Counted from the first letter of the stretch, positions 16,748 to 26,533 are shown. The stretch: DNA of 36,710 nucleotides from Verrucomicrobiota bacterium (GCA_027619545.1 JAQCFT010000008.1:1-36710), one strand, 5' to 3'. Notes: generated from the letters alone by a model not told the origin. A program made the numbers and translations.

Positions 16748-16765
16748 CATGACAGTTTTGTCATG
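16748..16765. repeat. Short inverted repeat overlapping a stop codon
   Basis: CATGACA-GTTT-TGTCATG is a perfect 7-bp stem at the end of the DHOD-like gene; the minus-strand stop codon (16763-16761) lies inside it. There is no T-run. It could be a 3'-end stabilising structure or chance. Confidence 0.25.
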
Positions 16766-17816
16766 GTTGGTTCCATTCCCTTCTTACCCTGATCGCCCAC
16801 AGGGGGTCCAGCATGGCTGCGGTTGCGATCTGGACGGCTTCCGCTCCCGTTTCCAGATGGTCATGAACATCTTGAAGCGACGAAATCCCCCCGACTGCGA
16901 TGATTCGGAGGGAAGATGCTCTCTCCTTGATGATGGATCGGAACAACCGCACTTGATCCTTCACTGCTGAACAGATGGCCTGACCGGCAATGCCCCGTGG
17001 TTCTCCGTCAAACAAAGGATCGCCCTCACGGGTTTTCACCTTGGTTCCGATGCAATTCACCATCACCAGTGCCTGCGCCCATCCTTCGGCCAACTCAACC
17101 CAATGACGGGCCAGTTCTGGGTTGGAAATGTAACCCAGTTTGACCAGCAAGGGACGATCCTGGATGGAGTCCCTGACGCGTTTCAGAATCTCCAAAGACG
17201 CTTCCGGTTGCGCGTACAGCATTCCGTCTCTCGTTGCCACATTCGGGCAGGAAAAATTGACTTCAACCACGTCGGCACCACTTGCAAATGCGCCCTTTGC
17301 ACAGCTCGCATAGTCTTCGGCAATATCATGCAGATTGTCCGATGGTTCCGGTGTGGCAACGACCGATACGGAAAGCAGTTGTCCGGACCGGAGGCTTTCC
17401 CTGGCTCTGGTGACGTCCTCTTGCCAGACGACGGGCTCTCTGGATGGCATTCCAAAGGATACGGCCCAGGAGTGATCCATGTGATCTGAGCACTCGATTT
17501 CCGTATGGGCCTGTTTCAACTCGCCTGTGGCAACGGGAACCAGATTGGGTGTGGGGTAGCTGTCCCTTTTGCAGCGGCGTACGGTTTTGTATGTCAAAAC
17601 ATCGAAGCCAAGCTTCGCATAGTAGGCGATCCATCGACTGTTTAACAAGGGGCCTGCCGACATGGCCAGAGGTGAAGCGACGGGTAACCCGGCATAAGTC
17701 CAGTTTCCGGGGATTGGCGCGATATCTGGATTGCCGTGAACTTCGGCACATGGCACGTGGTGATAATTCCATTCGTAATCCCGATTCACGTTGTAAACTG
17801 TATGGTCGTCGGTCAC
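16761..17816 (-). CDS. Dihydroorotate dehydrogenase-like flavoprotein
   Basis: About 351 residues, FMN-dependent TIM barrel of the DHOD family, which oxidises dihydroorotate in pyrimidine synthesis. Motifs seen: SPLAMSAGPLL near the N-terminus, NFSCPN (its Cys corresponds to the active-site base of class 1 enzymes), LLVKLGYIS, the phosphate-binding VGGISS and the barrel-closing GAEAVQIATAAM. The frame extends upstream to 17930, but that would overlap the preceding SDR gene and add a basic stretch unlike the family. GTG at 17816, with AGGAA about 11 bases upstream, is the likelier start. Dihydropyrimidine-dehydrogenase-like or other amide-bond oxidoreductases of the same fold cannot be excluded. 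It follows the SDR gene by about 77 bases. Confidence 0.8.
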   Translation of the reverse strand: MTDDHTVYNVNRDYEWNYHHVPCAEVHGNPDIAPIPGNWTYAGLPVASPLAMSAGPLLNSRWIAYYAKLGFDVLTYKTVRRCKRDSYPTPNLVPVATGELKQAHTEIECSDHMDHSWAVSFGMPSREPVVWQEDVTRARESLRSGQLLSVSVVATPEPSDNLHDIAEDYASCAKGAFASGADVVEVNFSCPNVATRDGMLYAQPEASLEILKRVRDSIQDRPLLVKLGYISNPELARHWVELAEGWAQALVMVNCIGTKVKTREGDPLFDGEPRGIAGQAICSAVKDQVRLFRSIIKERASSLRIIAVGGISSLQDVHDHLETGAEAVQIATAAMLDPLWAIRVRREWNQP

Positions 17817-17893
17817 GGTAGTATGTTCCTGTTTCGGTTTCCTGTTGGCTGGCCTGTTGAAAGGGGATGACGCACGATGCTCATTCAAATCCG

Positions 17894-18667
17894 TCAGGCG
17901 CGTGGTCCGATGGTCGCACCACCATCGCAAACGATGGTCTGTCCTGTGACCAGATCGGAGCCGGTGATCAGTGAAACTACAGCAGCGGCCACGTCTTCGG
18001 GAGAACAGACTTTCCCCAGCACGGCTTTGGATTCGTGCCCGGCTTTTGCTGGTTCATAGTTTTCTTTCAAACCTTTTTGTGTCCAATCATCCGCGATAAA
18101 ACCGGGTGCCACTGAATTAACCCGGACCTTTGGAGCCAGGATGCGGGCCAGAGAGATGGTCATGTTGATCAGAGCAGCCTTGGAGGCGCAATAGGCCAGG
18201 GAACTTCCGTTGCCGATGATTCCGGCAATGCTGGTGATGTTGACCATTTCCCCGCCATGCTCCGCTGCTTCCAGCCAGGGTTGTGCTGCTCTGGCACAAT
18301 AAAAGGGACCTTTGACATTCGTTTGCAGAATGCGATCCCAATGTGCGTCAGTGAGGAGGGTCAGGTCGGAAAAGGAAAGGAAGTCAGTCGTGGCCGCATT
18401 GTTCACCAGGATATCCAGACGTCCGAAATGATCAACCGTCTGTTTGATGAGAGACTGGCATTCGGACTCTTTTGAAACATCTGCCCGCACCAACAGGCAG
18501 CGCCCTCCGAGTGCTTCCAGTTCTTTTATTGCGTTTTCGGCTTCGACTTTGGATTGACGGTAATTCAATGTCACCGAGCACCCCTGCGCGGCCAGCTGGA
18601 ATGCAACCGCCTTTCCAACTCCTCTGCTGGAGCCGGTGATAATCGCCACTTTGCCTTTGGTTTCCAT
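17894..18667 (-). CDS. Short-chain dehydrogenase/reductase (FabG-like SDR)
   Basis: 257 residues, classical SDR. The NAD(P)-binding TGSSRGVG is at 11-18, NNA at 89-91, and the catalytic set is N117, S146 (NITSIAG), Y159 and K163 (YCASK). GQTIVCDGG near the C-terminus is the standard SDR ending. It resembles 3-oxoacyl-ACP reductases, but a second, better FabG lies with acpP at 28.8-29.6 kb, so this copy probably reduces another ketone. The neighbouring DHOD-like gene downstream on the same strand may share its transcript; the sulfatase is divergent with only 51 bases between starts. Confidence 0.87.
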   Translation of the reverse strand: METKGKVAIITGSSRGVGKAVAFQLAAQGCSVTLNYRQSKVEAENAIKELEALGGRCLLVRADVSKESECQSLIKQTVDHFGRLDILVNNAATTDFLSFSDLTLLTDAHWDRILQTNVKGPFYCARAAQPWLEAAEHGGEMVNITSIAGIIGNGSSLAYCASKAALINMTISLARILAPKVRVNSVAPGFIADDWTQKGLKENYEPAKAGHESKAVLGKVCSPEDVAAAVVSLITGSDLVTGQTIVCDGGATIGPRA

Positions 18668-18718
18668 GCCGATGATTCTTACTGGTCAGTGGATGTTGGC
18701 AATGTTAAATGTGATTTC

Positions 18719-20083
18719 ATGATTTCCAGCATTTCGAATGTCGTTTTGGGGACGTCTCGTGTCAGGCATAAGATTACTTTGCTTGGTTCAGTTTCATTTG
18801 TTTTGGCTTTCGGCCTGATGCGGGCGGTCCCCACTAATCTTATTTTGATCATGGCCGACGACATGGGCTATGGGGATCTGAGTTGTTATGGAAACAAGGC
18901 CTATCAAACACCCCATCTGGATCGCATGGCGGCTGAAGGAATGCGATTTACCGATTTTCATTCCAGCGGTCCCGTATGCAGTCCGACTCGCGCCGGATTG
19001 ATGACGGGGCGTTACCAACAGCGCAGCGGCATTCCCGGGGTGATCAACGCCGCTTTTGGCGTCAATCGCCATCATGGTCTGCAGCATGCTGAGGTGACAC
19101 TTCCCGAGGTGTTGCGTGAAGCCGGCTATCGAACGGCTATCTTTGGCAAGTGGCATTTGGGGTATCGGGAAAAATTCAATCCGGTCCATCAGGGATTTGA
19201 AACGTTTCGGGGATACGTAAGCGGCAACATCGATTACCATAGTCACATCGATCGAATGGGGGTGTTTGACTGGTGGAATAACAACGTGCTGGAAGATGAA
19301 ACCGGCTATTCCACTCAATTGATCACAGACCATGCATTGAAATACATCGGGCAGCACCAGCAGGATCCCTTCTTTTTATACCTGGCATATGAAGCGCCTC
19401 ATGATCCCTACCAGGGGCCTGGAGATCCCCCGATACGCGTTGAAGGTGAGCTGGTGTCCAACCGTTACGAGACGGGGAGAATTCCTAGAGCCTACCGGGA
19501 AATGGTGCAAACAATGGACACGGGGATAGGCAGGATTCTGGCAAAGTTGAAATCACTGTCGATCGATCGGCAGACGTTGGTCTTTTTTCTTTCCGACAAC
19601 GGGGCCAATAAAAACGGTCAAAACGGGGAGTTGAAAGGTTTCAAGGGAAGCCTGTGGGAAGGGGGGCACCGGGTGCCTGCCATCGCATGGTGGCCGACGG
19701 TGATCCCTCCCAATTGTTTCTGCGACGACCTGTCCATCAGTCTGGATGTGATGCCGACTTTTCTTGAGATATCGGGTGCGAAGATTCCTGAGGGACATTT
19801 TTTGGATGGCCAATCGCTCAAGCCCGCGTTCCTTCAGGGATCGTTGCCGGATCGTATGCGCAAGTTGTTTTGGTCGTATGGTTCCCAACTTGCGATGAGA
19901 GAAGGGCCGTGGAAGTTGTGGGTGGATTCCCGGAAGAGTGGTTCAGCTCAACTATTTCATTTGGATGAAGATATCGCCGAGAAAAACAACCTGATTTTGG
20001 ATCATGAGCTTAAGTTCGAGCGAATGAAGGCCGATCTAGGGGTGTGGTACGGGCAAGTGACGCAATCTGCCACCGCCCAGTAA
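18719..20083 (+). CDS. Sulfatase (arylsulfatase A family), exported
   Basis: 454 residues from the ATG at 18719. The N-terminus has a basic segment and a hydrophobic helix (about 18-36), an export signal. The sulfatase signature CSPTRAGLMTGRY starts at C87, the cysteine that must be converted to formylglycine, with R91 next in the active site. Metal ligands include D47-D48 in MADDMGYGD and SDNGAN later; GKWHLG supplies the lysine and histidine that bind sulfate. It should remove sulfate esters from polysaccharides or aryl compounds outside the cytoplasm. The frame is open to 18554, but the extra residues lie inside the divergent SDR. No formylglycine-generating enzyme is in the window. A kinase gene follows after 37 bases. 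Confidence 0.92.
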   Translation: MISSISNVVLGTSRVRHKITLLGSVSFVLAFGLMRAVPTNLILIMADDMGYGDLSCYGNKAYQTPHLDRMAAEGMRFTDFHSSGPVCSPTRAGLMTGRYQQRSGIPGVINAAFGVNRHHGLQHAEVTLPEVLREAGYRTAIFGKWHLGYREKFNPVHQGFETFRGYVSGNIDYHSHIDRMGVFDWWNNNVLEDETGYSTQLITDHALKYIGQHQQDPFFLYLAYEAPHDPYQGPGDPPIRVEGELVSNRYETGRIPRAYREMVQTMDTGIGRILAKLKSLSIDRQTLVFFLSDNGANKNGQNGELKGFKGSLWEGGHRVPAIAWWPTVIPPNCFCDDLSISLDVMPTFLEISGAKIPEGHFLDGQSLKPAFLQGSLPDRMRKLFWSYGSQLAMREGPWKLWVDSRKSGSAQLFHLDEDIAEKNNLILDHELKFERMKADLGVWYGQVTQSATAQ

Positions 20084-20120
20084 GGCGGCCTGTAAGTAAC
20101 CAGAGTGATCAAACATTTGC

Positions 20121-22016
20121 ATGAATACCGATGAACATACATCGGGTATCGAGCGACTTTTGTGGAAAAAGGCGCCTGTCCCGACCCTGCGATGTCTTCC
20201 CGATGGGAAATGTCTGGATGCGAATGATGCTGCAGTTGATTTCTTTGGCATAGATCTGGAGACCATTAAACAGAGTCACATTGGGTCGCTGGCCGCCTCT
20301 TCAGAAGAGAAACCTCTCAAAGCATTTTTGGAAGAAGCCGCTTTGAAAAGTATCGCTCAGCATCCGCTGGCGGTTTCGTTTCAATGTGGCAATGCCTCAG
20401 TTCGACATGCTTTGCTCACGGTCAGGGCAATTGACTTCAATCATGACACCAGCGGTGTGAACTCTGATTTGGTGATTCAAATTCTCCCTCAATCATCCGA
20501 ACCCAGATCCTCGGATTTCCTGTCCGGCACCTTTCTTTCCGACGCGCACGATGCCATCATCATGTTGGATCCGGCAGGATTGGTTCAATATTGGAATCCG
20601 GGCGCCACACGCATGTTCGGATGGGAGGAGCAGGAGCTGCTCGGGCAGCGCATTAATCAATATGCGTTTGCGGAGACCCCCGACATTGACAAGTTGTTTG
20701 AGACGCTTCCTCAAAAAGGGCAATGGTTTGGTGAACTGGGCGCTCAGTGCAAATCTGGAAAACCAAAAACCATTGAAGCTCGGTTCAACTTGTTGTCCTG
20801 CAAAACGGGTGAGGAAAAGCGCATCCTTGGCATCATCAGTGACGTGACCGAAAAGCGCGCCCTTGAAGAATGCTATGTGCGATCCCAACGACTTGAGAGT
20901 TTAAGCACCCTCGCCGCAGGTGTCGCACATGATCTGAACAACGTGTTTACTCCCATTACAATGGCTGTGGAATTGTTGCGGAGCGTTGAACTGCCCAAAG
21001 AAGAGCTGGAGGACCTTTTGGCGACTGTGGATACCAGCATCCAGAGAGGAGCTGATATCATCAAGCAGCTGGTGGCATTTGGAAAAGGAGCCGAAGGGCA
21101 GAGCATCGTGTTCCAGCCCAAGCATATTGTAAGGGAAGTTATCAGTATTGCGCAGAAAACGTTCCCTCAGGGAATTGAAGTGCGTTCCGACGTCCTGCGG
21201 GAACAATGGGTCATTCGAGGGGATCAGATTCAATTTCATCAAATGCTCATGAATCTTCTTCTCAATGCCCGTGATGCCATGCCCGAAGGCGGACGCATTG
21301 ATGTGCGGACAAATAACGTCACCATAGACGAGCATTACCCTTCATCAGACCCGAACCCGGGACGTTACATCAAGATCACCATCGAAGACAATGGAGAAGG
21401 AATGGATGAAGCGGTTCGGGAGAAGATATTCGAACCCTTCTTCACCACTCGGCCGGTTGGCAAGGGAGCCGGACTTGGATTGACCAATGTTCTGGGGATT
21501 GTGAAGTCTTTCGACGGATTCGTGCAATGCGAAAGCGAGAAAGGGCAGGGGGCCCGGTTCCATGTGTTTATTCCCGCCGTGATCGAGAAAAAGGCGGACG
21601 AACCGGTTTACAGCCCATCCGAACAGCAAGGACATGGCGAAACAGTTCTGATCGTTGACGACGAAGGAGCCGTGCGTGACACCACTCAAAAGTTGCTGAA
21701 TCAAAATGGTTATAAAACGTTGAAAGCGGTGGATGGGGTGGATGCGGTTTCGGTCTATGGCAGGAACCAGGACCAGATTAAGGTGGTGGTGACTGATTTG
21801 AAAATGCCCAACATGGACGGTATCTCACTTGTCCGCATTCTGCGTAACATGAATCCCGATCTCCCCATTCTGGTCGTCAGCGGGCATCCCGATGAACATG
21901 ATCTGGAGGTCTTGAAGCCGTGCTCCTCCATTCATTTGCTCGAAAAACCTCACAAATCCCAGGACCTTCTTCACTGGGTGCACCACTTGCTTCACCATAA
22001 GGAATTGCAGGCCTGA
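20121..22016 (+). CDS. Soluble PAS-PAS hybrid histidine kinase
   Basis: 631 residues without a membrane helix, so a cytosolic sensor. A weak N-terminal PAS-like domain (about 10-125) is followed by a clear PAS domain (about 135-245, with LDPAGLVQYWNPGATRMFGW). The HisKA domain has H270 in AAGVAHDLNNVFTPI, the NtrB-like spelling. The ATPase domain contains NLLLNARDAMPEGG, DNGEGM and GLGLTNVLGIVKSF. The C-terminal receiver has D559 in VVTDLKMPNMDG and a conserved K near the end (LLEKPHKS). The signal and the downstream partner are unknown; the sigma-54 activator upstream is one conceivable partner because the kinase core is NtrB-like. It starts 37 bases after the sulfatase stop and may be co-transcribed with it. 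Confidence 0.92.
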   Translation: MNTDEHTSGIERLLWKKAPVPTLRCLPDGKCLDANDAAVDFFGIDLETIKQSHIGSLAASSEEKPLKAFLEEAALKSIAQHPLAVSFQCGNASVRHALLTVRAIDFNHDTSGVNSDLVIQILPQSSEPRSSDFLSGTFLSDAHDAIIMLDPAGLVQYWNPGATRMFGWEEQELLGQRINQYAFAETPDIDKLFETLPQKGQWFGELGAQCKSGKPKTIEARFNLLSCKTGEEKRILGIISDVTEKRALEECYVRSQRLESLSTLAAGVAHDLNNVFTPITMAVELLRSVELPKEELEDLLATVDTSIQRGADIIKQLVAFGKGAEGQSIVFQPKHIVREVISIAQKTFPQGIEVRSDVLREQWVIRGDQIQFHQMLMNLLLNARDAMPEGGRIDVRTNNVTIDEHYPSSDPNPGRYIKITIEDNGEGMDEAVREKIFEPFFTTRPVGKGAGLGLTNVLGIVKSFDGFVQCESEKGQGARFHVFIPAVIEKKADEPVYSPSEQQGHGETVLIVDDEGAVRDTTQKLLNQNGYKTLKAVDGVDAVSVYGRNQDQIKVVVTDLKMPNMDGISLVRILRNMNPDLPILVVSGHPDEHDLEVLKPCSSIHLLEKPHKSQDLLHWVHHLLHHKELQA

Positions 22017-22086
22017 GGCGCTTTTACATCATCGTTTCGATCGTCAGCTTGAACGTGTATCGAGATGCCCGGACCCTTTTTTCAGG

Positions 22087-25000
22087 TCAGACCTTGTTGG
22101 TTAATTCTTCAGCCATGGTTCGAATGGCTTTCAGATCCAGTTTGCCGGTTCCGAGAACGGGGAGTTTTTCGATGGGGAGGAAACTTTGGGCGTGAGGTTT
22201 CCAAAGGTTCGGGATGTCAGATTCCTTTAGCCTCAGGAGCATGGCCTCCTTGTCTCCCTTTCCCTCCGCAAAGAGTACGACCAGTTTTTCCCCTTTTCGT
22301 TCACATGGAACGGAAGTCACCGCCACGATGGGTTCCGCGTGTTCTGTGCCGTCATCCATCAAGACTTGTTCCACTGCTTCGTGAGGCACCATTTCACCTC
22401 CGATTTTACTGAATCTGGACAAGCGTCCGGTGATGGTGATGAAGCCGTCTTCGTCCAGTTTGGCGATGTCACCTGTTTCATACCATCCATCCTGAAGTAC
22501 TTTGTCGGTTTTTTCCTGCGGGCCAAGGTATCCGGTCATGACGTTGGGCCCTTTGATCAGCAGCATTCCTTCTTTATCCCCAGGGAGAAGTTCGCGTGTC
22601 TCGGGATCCACTACTTTGGCGCTGACACCAGGAATGGGGTGTCCGACGGTGCCGTTTTTATGGGTGTAAACATCATTGTCCTTGACGGGAGGGACGGGCA
22701 GGTTCAGTGAAACGATCGGTGAGAGTTCCGTCGTACCGTATCCTTCCAACGGGCGCACGGCGAACTTGCGTTCGAACATGTCGGCCAACTTGACTTTGAG
22801 CTTCTCCGCTCCGGTGATGATCAACTTGAGGGTTTTGAAATCTTCGGGTGTCGCCTTTCGGATGTAAGCCATGAGAAAGGTCGGAGTGGCGAAAAGGATG
22901 GTGCTTTTTTCTTCGCGCACCATCTCGGCAATCTTGGCGGCTTCCAGTGGATTCGTGTGGAAGTGAACGGGCATGCCAGCCAACGCCGGCAACCATATGG
23001 TCCCCGTTAGGCCGAAGGAATGAAAGAAGGGAAGCGCCGCCGACAGATGATCCTGATCGCCCACCGGGATCACTTCCAGAGCGCATTGGATGTTCGCGCT
23101 CAGGTTGTGATGCGTCAGCACGATGCCTTTCGGTTCCGCTGTGGATCCTGAGGAAAACAATATGGTGGCCGGGCGTTCACGATCCCAGCAAGGCGTGGGA
23201 AGTATCCATGACATCGGGAACAGTTTTGCTTTTAATGCCGTCCTGATTTTTTCCGCCGCAGAAATGTCATTGCCGAGGTCTTCCAGGTAAATGACACGAT
23301 CCGTCAATTGATAGGCTTCAATCTTCTCGAGGAATGCTTTGGATGTGATGATGGTTTTGATGCCGCTTTGATGGATGGCTGAATCGAATGCCTGGGGTGA
23401 AGCGGTGAAGTTCAAGTTGACCGTGACCCGTCCATCCAGTGTGAGCGCATGGTTGACCAGGGCCCCTCCGACACAGGACGGAAGAAGAATGCCCACCCGC
23501 TCCTCGGAGCTATCCAGTTTTTCCCTCAGCCGGTCCCTTAAAATGAGCGCCCCGATGAGGGCCTTGCCGAAAGTGAGCCTTTTCCCCGTGGTGTCTGCCA
23601 TGGCTGGTCGGCTCCAGTGCCTGCGTGCGGTGCGGACCATTTCCGTGGCCAGTGACCCGGGTTTGTGCCGAAATGCATCATGAAATTGGCTGCCCAATTC
23701 CTGCACAGCAAGCCGCACCTCATGGATTTCGGTGTCGGAGGGAAGGGGGTGACCAAAAAGAATGTCAATCGGGTAAGGGATACGCAGTCGATGGTTGCGA
23801 TAACGACCACGTCCGGCCCGACTGAAAATGCTTCCCCAGGCCCCCCCTAAATAGGCCGGTATAATGGGGGCTCCGGTGCCTTTTACCACTTTTTGAAATC
23901 CCGGGCGAAAGGCGCTCATGAGTCCCGATCGAGTCAGTTTTCCTTCGGCGAAAATGGCGACCAGATAGCCGTCCTTCAACGCCTGTCGTGCGGTTTGAAG
24001 TGATTTCAGGATCTGGCGGGGAGGATCGTTTTCGGAAACGGGGATCGCCCCCATCAATTTAAGCAAAGGATGCAGCCAGGGGATATTGTAGTAATCCCTG
24101 TAAACCATGAATCGAATGCGACGCTGTTGGATCGCCATCAAGAGGGGGGCGTCCACGAATGTGACATGATTGCATATGATCAGCGCAGGACCTTTGGTGG
24201 GCAGGTTTTCCAGTCCGGTGGTTTTTACCCTGTAGATGCACTTCAACAGAATGGCGCCGACGAAGCGGACAAGGAAATCGGGCAATGATTTGAAGGCAAG
24301 GATGACCAGAAAGGTTGTCAGCATGGCGCCAAATAGAAAACACTGTGCCGGGTTCAGGTCGAGCGCTCCCAGGCAACCCAAAATGATCGCAGCGATCAGC
24401 ACGCCGGTGAAGCTAAGAAAGCTGTCCAAGGCCAGCACTTCTGTCAATTGGTGCCTTGGAGTGTGCCATTGTATGAAAGCTGCCAATGGGACAATGAAAA
24501 AGCCTGCGCTCAATCCCATGGCGGAGAGGATTGCCCCGGTGGTGGTCCAGTTGCCGGCACCCACCCGAAGTCCGAGCAGGGTCATGGTCAAAGCCAAACC
24601 GGCCGCCCCCACGGGAACCAGGCCGAATTCAATGTTGCGTCCGGACATTTTCCCTGAAGCGAGGGCTCCGACGCCAATGCCTGCGGCCACGAACAGGAAC
24701 AGGTAGGCCGCCTCGGAGTCCTTTTCGCACCCCATGAATTCAAGTCCATAGTTCATCAAATTCATCTGAACAAACCCCCCGATCAGAAGGAAGAAAGCAG
24801 CGCCCAAAACGGCCAGCAGCAATGCTCGGTCCTTCGAGATGCTTCGAAACGTCCTGGTGACACCGGATAAGGGATTGATTCGCAGGGGTTGCGTCGTACC
24901 GCTGGGTTTTGTTGGTTTGATCAGGCAGGCAAAGATCCAGCCCAGAATCGCCACTCCGATGCAGAAGAGCGAAGCCAGATGGTATTTTCCCTGTGATATT

Positions 25001-25611
25001 CCGTCAAACCATGGTATGAGACCGATGCCCAGCACAATCGCCATATAAACAAAACCTTGTTGCCATCCATTCGCTTTCGAGAGGGATTGACTCGGTAGCA
25101 ATTCCGGTATGATACCCAGCTTGGCCGGGCCGAAGAACGCCGATTGCGTTGCCATCAGAAACAAAACCGCGTAGAGCCCCCATTCGGATTGGAGGTAAAA
25201 TGCCAGCCCACCTGCCGACATGATCACGATCTCCGCCAGTTTCACATATTTGATGATGGACTGTTTGCTCCGAATACCGCTCAGGAAACCGGCGGATGAA
25301 GCAAATAATAAAAACGGTAAAACAAAGATGGCTCCTGCTAATGAATTGATCTGCACCTTGTCATCCAGGCCCTTGATCTGCAAGAGAGCCAATATGAGGA
25401 ACATCTTGAAAACATTGTCGTTAAATGCACCCAAGAACTGGGCAATGTTCATAAAATGAAAATCACGATTCAGTGATGCTTTAGGCACTTGATTCATAGG
25501 GCGATCAGATTGGATTGTTGTAACTTTTTCACTTGGAAGCGAGTTCTTTTCTCGAGACTCACCGATTTGGGTGGATCGATCCACTCCTTGATGCAAATGA
25601 CGGATGCTCAT
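22087..25611 (-). CDS. LplT-PlsC-acyl-ligase triple fusion (Aas-like lysophospholipid recycling protein)
   Basis: 1174 residues in three modules. First is an MFS transporter with about 12 helices (about 50-440), like the lysophospholipid flippase LplT. Second is a PlsC-type acyltransferase (about 450-680) with NHVTFVD near 478 and the EGxxxRSG block FAEGKLTRSG. Third is an AMP-forming acyl ligase (about 690-1174) with FSSGSTAEPKG near 820, GYGTTELSP, GDIAKLDEDGFITITGR and the C-terminal lysine in GTGKLDLK. Together they would import lysophospholipid and re-acylate it in the inner membrane. E. coli splits the job between LplT and Aas; fused versions are known in other bacteria. The start is uncertain: ATG 25611 or ATG 25497 (38 residues shorter), neither with a ribosome-binding site. 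Confidence 0.92.
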   Translation of the reverse strand: MSIRHLHQGVDRSTQIGESREKNSLPSEKVTTIQSDRPMNQVPKASLNRDFHFMNIAQFLGAFNDNVFKMFLILALLQIKGLDDKVQINSLAGAIFVLPFLLFASSAGFLSGIRSKQSIIKYVKLAEIVIMSAGGLAFYLQSEWGLYAVLFLMATQSAFFGPAKLGIIPELLPSQSLSKANGWQQGFVYMAIVLGIGLIPWFDGISQGKYHLASLFCIGVAILGWIFACLIKPTKPSGTTQPLRINPLSGVTRTFRSISKDRALLLAVLGAAFFLLIGGFVQMNLMNYGLEFMGCEKDSEAAYLFLFVAAGIGVGALASGKMSGRNIEFGLVPVGAAGLALTMTLLGLRVGAGNWTTTGAILSAMGLSAGFFIVPLAAFIQWHTPRHQLTEVLALDSFLSFTGVLIAAIILGCLGALDLNPAQCFLFGAMLTTFLVILAFKSLPDFLVRFVGAILLKCIYRVKTTGLENLPTKGPALIICNHVTFVDAPLLMAIQQRRIRFMVYRDYYNIPWLHPLLKLMGAIPVSENDPPRQILKSLQTARQALKDGYLVAIFAEGKLTRSGLMSAFRPGFQKVVKGTGAPIIPAYLGGAWGSIFSRAGRGRYRNHRLRIPYPIDILFGHPLPSDTEIHEVRLAVQELGSQFHDAFRHKPGSLATEMVRTARRHWSRPAMADTTGKRLTFGKALIGALILRDRLREKLDSSEERVGILLPSCVGGALVNHALTLDGRVTVNLNFTASPQAFDSAIHQSGIKTIITSKAFLEKIEAYQLTDRVIYLEDLGNDISAAEKIRTALKAKLFPMSWILPTPCWDRERPATILFSSGSTAEPKGIVLTHHNLSANIQCALEVIPVGDQDHLSAALPFFHSFGLTGTIWLPALAGMPVHFHTNPLEAAKIAEMVREEKSTILFATPTFLMAYIRKATPEDFKTLKLIITGAEKLKVKLADMFERKFAVRPLEGYGTTELSPIVSLNLPVPPVKDNDVYTHKNGTVGHPIPGVSAKVVDPETRELLPGDKEGMLLIKGPNVMTGYLGPQEKTDKVLQDGWYETGDIAKLDEDGFITITGRLSRFSKIGGEMVPHEAVEQVLMDDGTEHAEPIVAVTSVPCERKGEKLVVLFAEGKGDKEAMLLRLKESDIPNLWKPHAQSFLPIEKLPVLGTGKLDLKAIRTMAEELTNKV

Positions 25612-26505
25612 GGTCTAGGTATGAACATTTCTGGTGCCAAGAGGTATTCTTGCCAGCGGATGAATCAAATCAAATGCGGTTCTGGAGGAGAGGAGGTTGT
25701 TGGTAGTGTTTTAAGTGTATGTATTTAAATGGTTAAAAAATTTGTCTGGTAGCTTGATCATGTTCATGTCGTCAATCAGAAAGGGGAAAAACAACGTAAA
25801 AGGAAATAAATGGTTTGGGCATAATATGTATGCAGGTAAACATTTTTTGTTCGTTTTTCACGGCAGCTTCATGTTGGTCGATTTGATTCGATACAGTCCC
25901 GTTCCGTTTGAGTCTGATCCTCTTCCGCGGATCTTTATTATCGGCTTTGTTATGAACCGTTTCTATCTGCGACATTGTTTGCGTTTATTGCAGGATGCGG
26001 TGACGAGCTCCTGAACTTGATGCGGCAAGGTGGGAGCGTTGGAACAGGCGATCCGCCACATACTCCTGGCCGAACATTATTTCCCGTTGGGTTCAGGCAA
26101 AGTTTGCGAAGATTCCCTTGTTCAATTGGCTGGTGATACCCGGGGTGGAATGACGACTGTCTCGGATAGGTTGCCTACAAATGCCACTCATTTTTATCAA
26201 ATGAATCTTTATTATGAAACTGTTGCGATACTAATGAAAGTAAAGCGTCGTGCGCTTTAAAAATTTCTTCGACACTAAAATACTCGAGATTCCGAGAAAG
26301 TTGCTTCTGGTCATCTGGGGAGACATTGTGTTCGGTGAATGACATTATGTGATTGTAACAGTTTGTATTGTAATAAGAACTGGTCTTTATGGATCATAAT
26401 AATGCGCTAGCATAAGGTGTTTGATCCGGAGAGGTATGCTTGGTAATGCAAATGTATCGAATGTATGAAAAAGGGATAATTGATTTTTCTGATAATATAT
26501 TAGAA
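25612..26505. other. Long gap with no convincing gene
   Basis: Nearly 900 bases of mostly AT-rich sequence. Frames of 99 and 76 residues on the plus strand (25715-26014, 26030-26260) have no recognisable domain, no ribosome-binding site and coding-unlike composition. The sub-block about 25990-26180 is GC-richer than its surroundings and may be the remnant of a decayed gene. No tRNA, CRISPR or obvious hairpin terminator was seen. Confidence 0.5.
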
Positions 26506-26533
26506 TTGACATTTCATGAAGTCGTGGAATAGT
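26506..26533 (+). promoter_or_regulatory. Probable sigma-70-type promoter of the basic winged-helix gene
   Basis: A consensus -35 box TTGACA (26506-26511) is followed after 16 bases by AATAGT (26528-26533, four of six matches to TATAAT). The expected start near 26540 leaves a leader of about 45 bases before the ATG at 26584. Confidence 0.5.

Noticed and set aside
17817-17930. 38-residue extension of the DHOD-like protein
   Set aside because: It overlaps the end of the upstream SDR gene and adds a basic stretch not found in the family.
18554-18718. 55-residue extension of the sulfatase
   Set aside because: It lies inside the divergent SDR gene and would displace the export signal from the N-terminus.
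25715-26260. Two plus-strand frames (99 and 76 residues)
   Set aside because: No recognisable motif, poor start signals and AT-rich, coding-unlike sequence; at most remnants.
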